Shown here: one piece after another, positions 4,485 through 6,324 of the stretch
Layout of the letters: each line of letters opens with the position of its first letter
Numbering within the stretch: position 1 is the first letter of the stretch
Assembly (NCBI GenBank): GCA_002320245.1
Contig: DCKD01000053.1
Span: 1-6,324, forward strand
DNA: 6,324 nucleotides
Source: Lachnospiraceae bacterium UBA1683
GTDB lineage: Bacteria; Bacillota; Clostridia; Lachnospirales; Lachnospiraceae
Direction: 5' to 3'
Program-made: the position numbers and the translations under genes
Notes under the pieces: generated by a model
Database searches by the model: none
Told to the model about the DNA's origin: nothing
The model's input: the letters and a program-made list of their open reading frames with translations, nothing else

Positions 4485-4545
4485 AACGTACCGGATTTCG
4501 GCACATCAATGAGGAATCATCAGAGGATGGTTCCTTTTTTGATAC
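4485..4545. repeat. 61-nt repeat unit, second copy (contains palindrome D)
   Basis: It matches 3960-4020 at 57 of 61 positions. Palindrome D (4488-4504) is GTACCG-GATTT-CGGCAC, with one arm mismatch, so it is the most decayed of the four. After the unit the sequence diverges completely from the first copy, which shows the repeat is a discrete element and not part of a longer duplication. Confidence 0.9.
4505..4543 (+). terminator. Terminator-like hairpin ending the short transcript
   Basis: ATCAATGAGGAA (4505-4516) pairs imperfectly with TTCCTTTTTTGAT (4531-4543) around a 14-nt loop. A run of six T (4535-4540) follows the core GGAA/TTCC arms. Compared with the first copy, the C-to-T change lengthens the T run and makes a better terminator. 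Confidence 0.65.
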
Positions 4546-4582
4546 TTAAAAACAGGAGAAAAAAGGAAAGGAGCGTGCAATT

Positions 4583-4627
4583 ATGAAAGGTAGTTCTCGA
4601 AGTCCTCCGGAAAAAGCAGAGGAATAA
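4583..4627 (+). CDS. 14-residue leader peptide upstream of the surface protein
   Basis: ATG 4583 is preceded by AAAGGAG (4567-4573) at a 9-nt spacing, as good as any gene in the window, and encodes MKGSSRSPPEKAEE before TAA 4625-4627. It is hydrophilic, with no signal or membrane segment. A hairpin (4635-4660) begins 7 nt after its stop and the surface-protein ribosome binding site follows directly. The arrangement suits a leader peptide whose translation affects the downstream gene, or the remnant of a longer gene. Confidence 0.45.
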   Translation: MKGSSRSPPEKAEE

Positions 4628-4634
4628 AAAGTTA

Positions 4635-4660
4635 GGACACACCAGAAAAATGGTGGGTTC
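4635..4660 (+). promoter_or_regulatory. Hairpin between leader peptide and surface-protein start
   Basis: GGACACACCA (4635-4644) pairs with TGGTGGGTTC (4651-4660), ten positions with one A-G mismatch and one G-U pair, around the loop GAAAAA. No T run follows, so it is not a classical terminator. The Shine-Dalgarno AAAGGAG (4664-4670) starts three bases after it, so folding could influence ribosome access. Confidence 0.45.
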
Positions 4661-4675
4661 AAGAAAGGAGAAAAA

Positions 4676-6324
4676 ATGCAGAAAAAGAAAGTGATGCAAC
4701 AGATAGTTGCCATTGCGCTTGCTCTTATACTGGGGGCACTGAGCCTGCCTCCGGAATCCTCCGTTGTCCATGCAGAAGGAAATGAAACAGCTACGATTCA
4801 GGAAAAGGCAACAGAAGCTGACCCCGATGCATCCGAGGTGTATGACTTGGATTCGGATGACCCGTTGGGATTGGGAGCGGAGATCATGCGATTTGTAGGA
4901 AATAAGAGAAATGATATTCTTGATTATAAACCGCAGATTAATGCAGGAAAGACAATGTTCAGAACAGCACAGGGACAGGTAGTAAGAGTCACTCCGGGGG
5001 AATCAATTCATTACGGAAACTGGAATACAAACAAATTCAGTATTGATGGGAAATACCTCGGATATTGTGCACAGCCAAATTCCCCGACCCCTAGTGGGAA
5101 TTTTGCGGCATATGAGCTGAACAATGACATGGTAAAAGTGTGCCTGATGTGTGCGCCGGGCGGACCGCTGGACGGAAAGATAGGAGGTTTCCCGGCAGGG
5201 AGCATTTTTTATGACCCGAACGTTCCGGGTGGCAACATGTATGCGAATGCACATGCAGCGATTGGCTATGTATACAGCGGAAGTCTTGCAGGACTCAGTT
5301 CCAGTTATGCGGCAGGAATTAAAAGTTTTGTTCAGCGTGCAGCTAGCGTAAAAAATAACGGGACGGGAGCTTATGATTCCGCAGCAGAATGGGATGCATG
5401 GAAGGTGATGATTGCACCCAATAACAATCAGGATATTGTGTGGCTGGAAAGTGTTCCACGTAAGGGCACGGTTCGTCTGACAAAAACATCTGCAAACGCA
5501 GAAATTACCAACGGAAGTGACTGCTACAGTCTGGAGGGTGCATTTTACGGCATCTGGAAGAATAAGGAATGTACATCCGGGACTGGATTAAGTTTCACGA
5601 CCGATAAGAATGGCGTAGCAAACCTAAACGGTACGCTGGATGCAGGAACTTACTTTGTAAAAGAAATTACCGCTCCAAAGGGGTATGCGTTGGACAAGAC
5701 GGTGTATACGGTACAGGTAAAGCCCAATGAGACAGCACAGTTGAATGTAAAGGATATCCCACAGAGTGACCCTATTGGAGTTATTCTTGGCAAAATTGAT
5801 AGAGAAACAAACCAAAATAAACCACAAGGTTCTGCATCTCTAGAAGGGGCAGAATTTACAGTGAAATATTACCAAGGTCTTTACGATGCAGATCCTGCAA
5901 AATCTGGTAAAACAGCTGTTCGTACATGGGTGTTTAGAACTAATAAGAATGGTATTGTTTCATTGAGTAAAGATTATTTAGTTTCAGGTGACGAATTATA
6001 TATGATGGGAGGCGTGCCTACACTGCCACTTGGAACTGTAACCATTCAAGAAACAAAAGCTCCGAATGGATATTTGATTAATGATGAAATATTTGTGTGC
6101 AAAATTACTGAATCAGGAGATGCAGAAAATGTATATACCTACAACCAGCCAATTATCCCAGAGCAGTCCCTGAACCTGAACATCGTCAAGAAACTCAAAG
6201 GTACGGACATTGTGATCCCGGGTGCAAAGTTCAGACATACCTTGCCGGATGGCACAACGGAGGTTGTCACCACCGATGAAAAGGGACAGGCATCTGTGAA
6301 AGTGTTATTCGGCAAATTAAACGC
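4676..6324 (+). CDS. Thioester/Cna-B (SpaA-type) cell-surface adhesin or pilin, 3' end outside window
   Basis: 549 codons are present and the frame runs off the window. ATG 4676 has AAAGGAG (4664-4670) 5 nt upstream. Residues 1-33 form a signal peptide (MQKKKVMQQ, hydrophobic core 10-24, cleavage probably after VHA at 31-33). Residues 34-65 are an acidic linker. Residues about 85-260 resemble a thioester-type adhesin domain: the YLGYCAQ motif (Cys131) is followed by NAHAAIGYVYSG (191-202) and IKSFVQRAA (215-223), where Gln220 might be the partner of Cys131. Cna-B modules follow: module 1 about 264-361 (Lys270; LEGAFYGI; KEITAPKGYALD with Glu330), module 2 about 368-490 (Lys373; LEGAEF; QETKAPNGYLI with Glu459), and module 3 from about 498, cut by the window end. 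The Lys and Glu named fit the usual isopeptide-forming pattern. Such proteins are exported and normally anchored by sortase through an LPxTG end, which would lie beyond the window. Module 2 is AT-richer (about 37% GC in hand-counted lines against about 47% around it) and uses CAA rather than CAG, a sign of a foreign module. Role inferred: adhesion to host or recipient cells. Confidence 0.88.
   Translation, partial: MQKKKVMQQIVAIALALILGALSLPPESSVVHAEGNETATIQEKATEADPDASEVYDLDSDDPLGLGAEIMRFVGNKRNDILDYKPQINAGKTMFRTAQGQVVRVTPGESIHYGNWNTNKFSIDGKYLGYCAQPNSPTPSGNFAAYELNNDMVKVCLMCAPGGPLDGKIGGFPAGSIFYDPNVPGGNMYANAHAAIGYVYSGSLAGLSSSYAAGIKSFVQRAASVKNNGTGAYDSAAEWDAWKVMIAPNNNQDIVWLESVPRKGTVRLTKTSANAEITNGSDCYSLEGAFYGIWKNKECTSGTGLSFTTDKNGVANLNGTLDAGTYFVKEITAPKGYALDKTVYTVQVKPNETAQLNVKDIPQSDPIGVILGKIDRETNQNKPQGSASLEGAEFTVKYYQGLYDADPAKSGKTAVRTWVFRTNKNGIVSLSKDYLVSGDELYMMGGVPTLPLGTVTIQETKAPNGYLINDEIFVCKITESGDAENVYTYNQPIIPEQSLNLNIVKKLKGTDIVIPGAKFRHTLPDGTTEVVTTDEKGQASVKVLFGKLN

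Larger units (their letters stand above)
4333..4543 (+). ncRNA. Candidate small RNA or short mRNA of about 200 nt
   Basis: A good promoter (4298-4326) and a terminator-like hairpin (4505-4543) bracket this stretch, which is GC-richer than its surroundings and has no large ORF. TATGTGC (4360-4366) is exactly complementary to GCACATA (4446-4452), which would close an inner domain of about 80 nt; inside, AGAGTG can pair with CACATCT with one bulge. The 3' end would carry palindrome D just before the terminator hairpin. I do not recognise a known RNA family. The same stretch contains a 30-codon ORF, so it may instead be the mRNA of a small peptide. Confidence 0.4.

Noticed and set aside
2578..4504. 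CRISPR array from the four palindromic repeats
   Set aside because: Copies are 496, 889 and 525 bp apart with genes between, and the repeat is only 17-21 bp.
2578..4504. Classical integron attC sites
   Set aside because: No GTTRRRY-type core sites, no long bulged hairpin and no integrase gene in the window; only the cassette-like layout is similar.

Overview
The window looks like low-to-moderate GC Firmicutes DNA, most likely from a gut Clostridia of the Lachnospiraceae type. The grounds are strong AGGAGG-type ribosome binding sites, TTGACA/TATAAT promoters, a TnpV-family gene, an IS1182-type transposase remnant, and a SpaA/Cna-B surface protein of the kind often carried on integrative elements of these bacteria. 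Every gene I can support is on the + strand. No rRNA, tRNA or CRISPR array is visible. The assignment to a taxon and to a mobile element is inference; no integrase, relaxase or conjugation gene lies in the window.

Region 1 (1-1161) is an AT-rich, self-contained transcription unit: a promoter at 42-71, a possible 6-codon leader, an unrecognised secreted 208-residue protein with a glycine-rich hydrophobic segment, a 54-residue two-helix membrane protein, and a perfect 16-bp-stem terminator. The layout recalls a secreted membrane-active peptide with its immunity partner, but that is a guess.

Region 2 (1162-2074) is decayed: the last 70 codons of an IS1182-family transposase, a small helix-turn-helix ORF without a good start, a broken copy of the zinc-ribbon gene found intact further on, and a promoter-like site with an internal palindrome followed almost at once by a terminator.

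Region 3 (2075-4545) is the most unusual part. An XRE-type HTH gene with its own promoter is followed by a TnpV gene, a 5'-truncated Lys/Ser-rich protein with two CxxC modules, a double-CxxC zinc-ribbon gene, and a short promoter-to-terminator unit of about 200 nt holding a 30-codon Cys-rich ORF or a small RNA. Four copies of a 17-bp palindrome (GTACCG, five variable bases, CGGTAC, always preceded by AAC) sit between these units, each just after a stop codon. Two copies extend into a 61-nt repeat (57/61 identical) that ends in a terminator-like hairpin. The whole reads like a row of one-gene cassettes delimited by a repeated palindrome.

Region 4 (4546-6324) carries a 14-codon leader peptide and a hairpin, then a large surface protein running off the window end: signal peptide, thioester-like domain, and at least three Cna-B modules. 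The second module is visibly AT-richer than its neighbours, suggesting module exchange.
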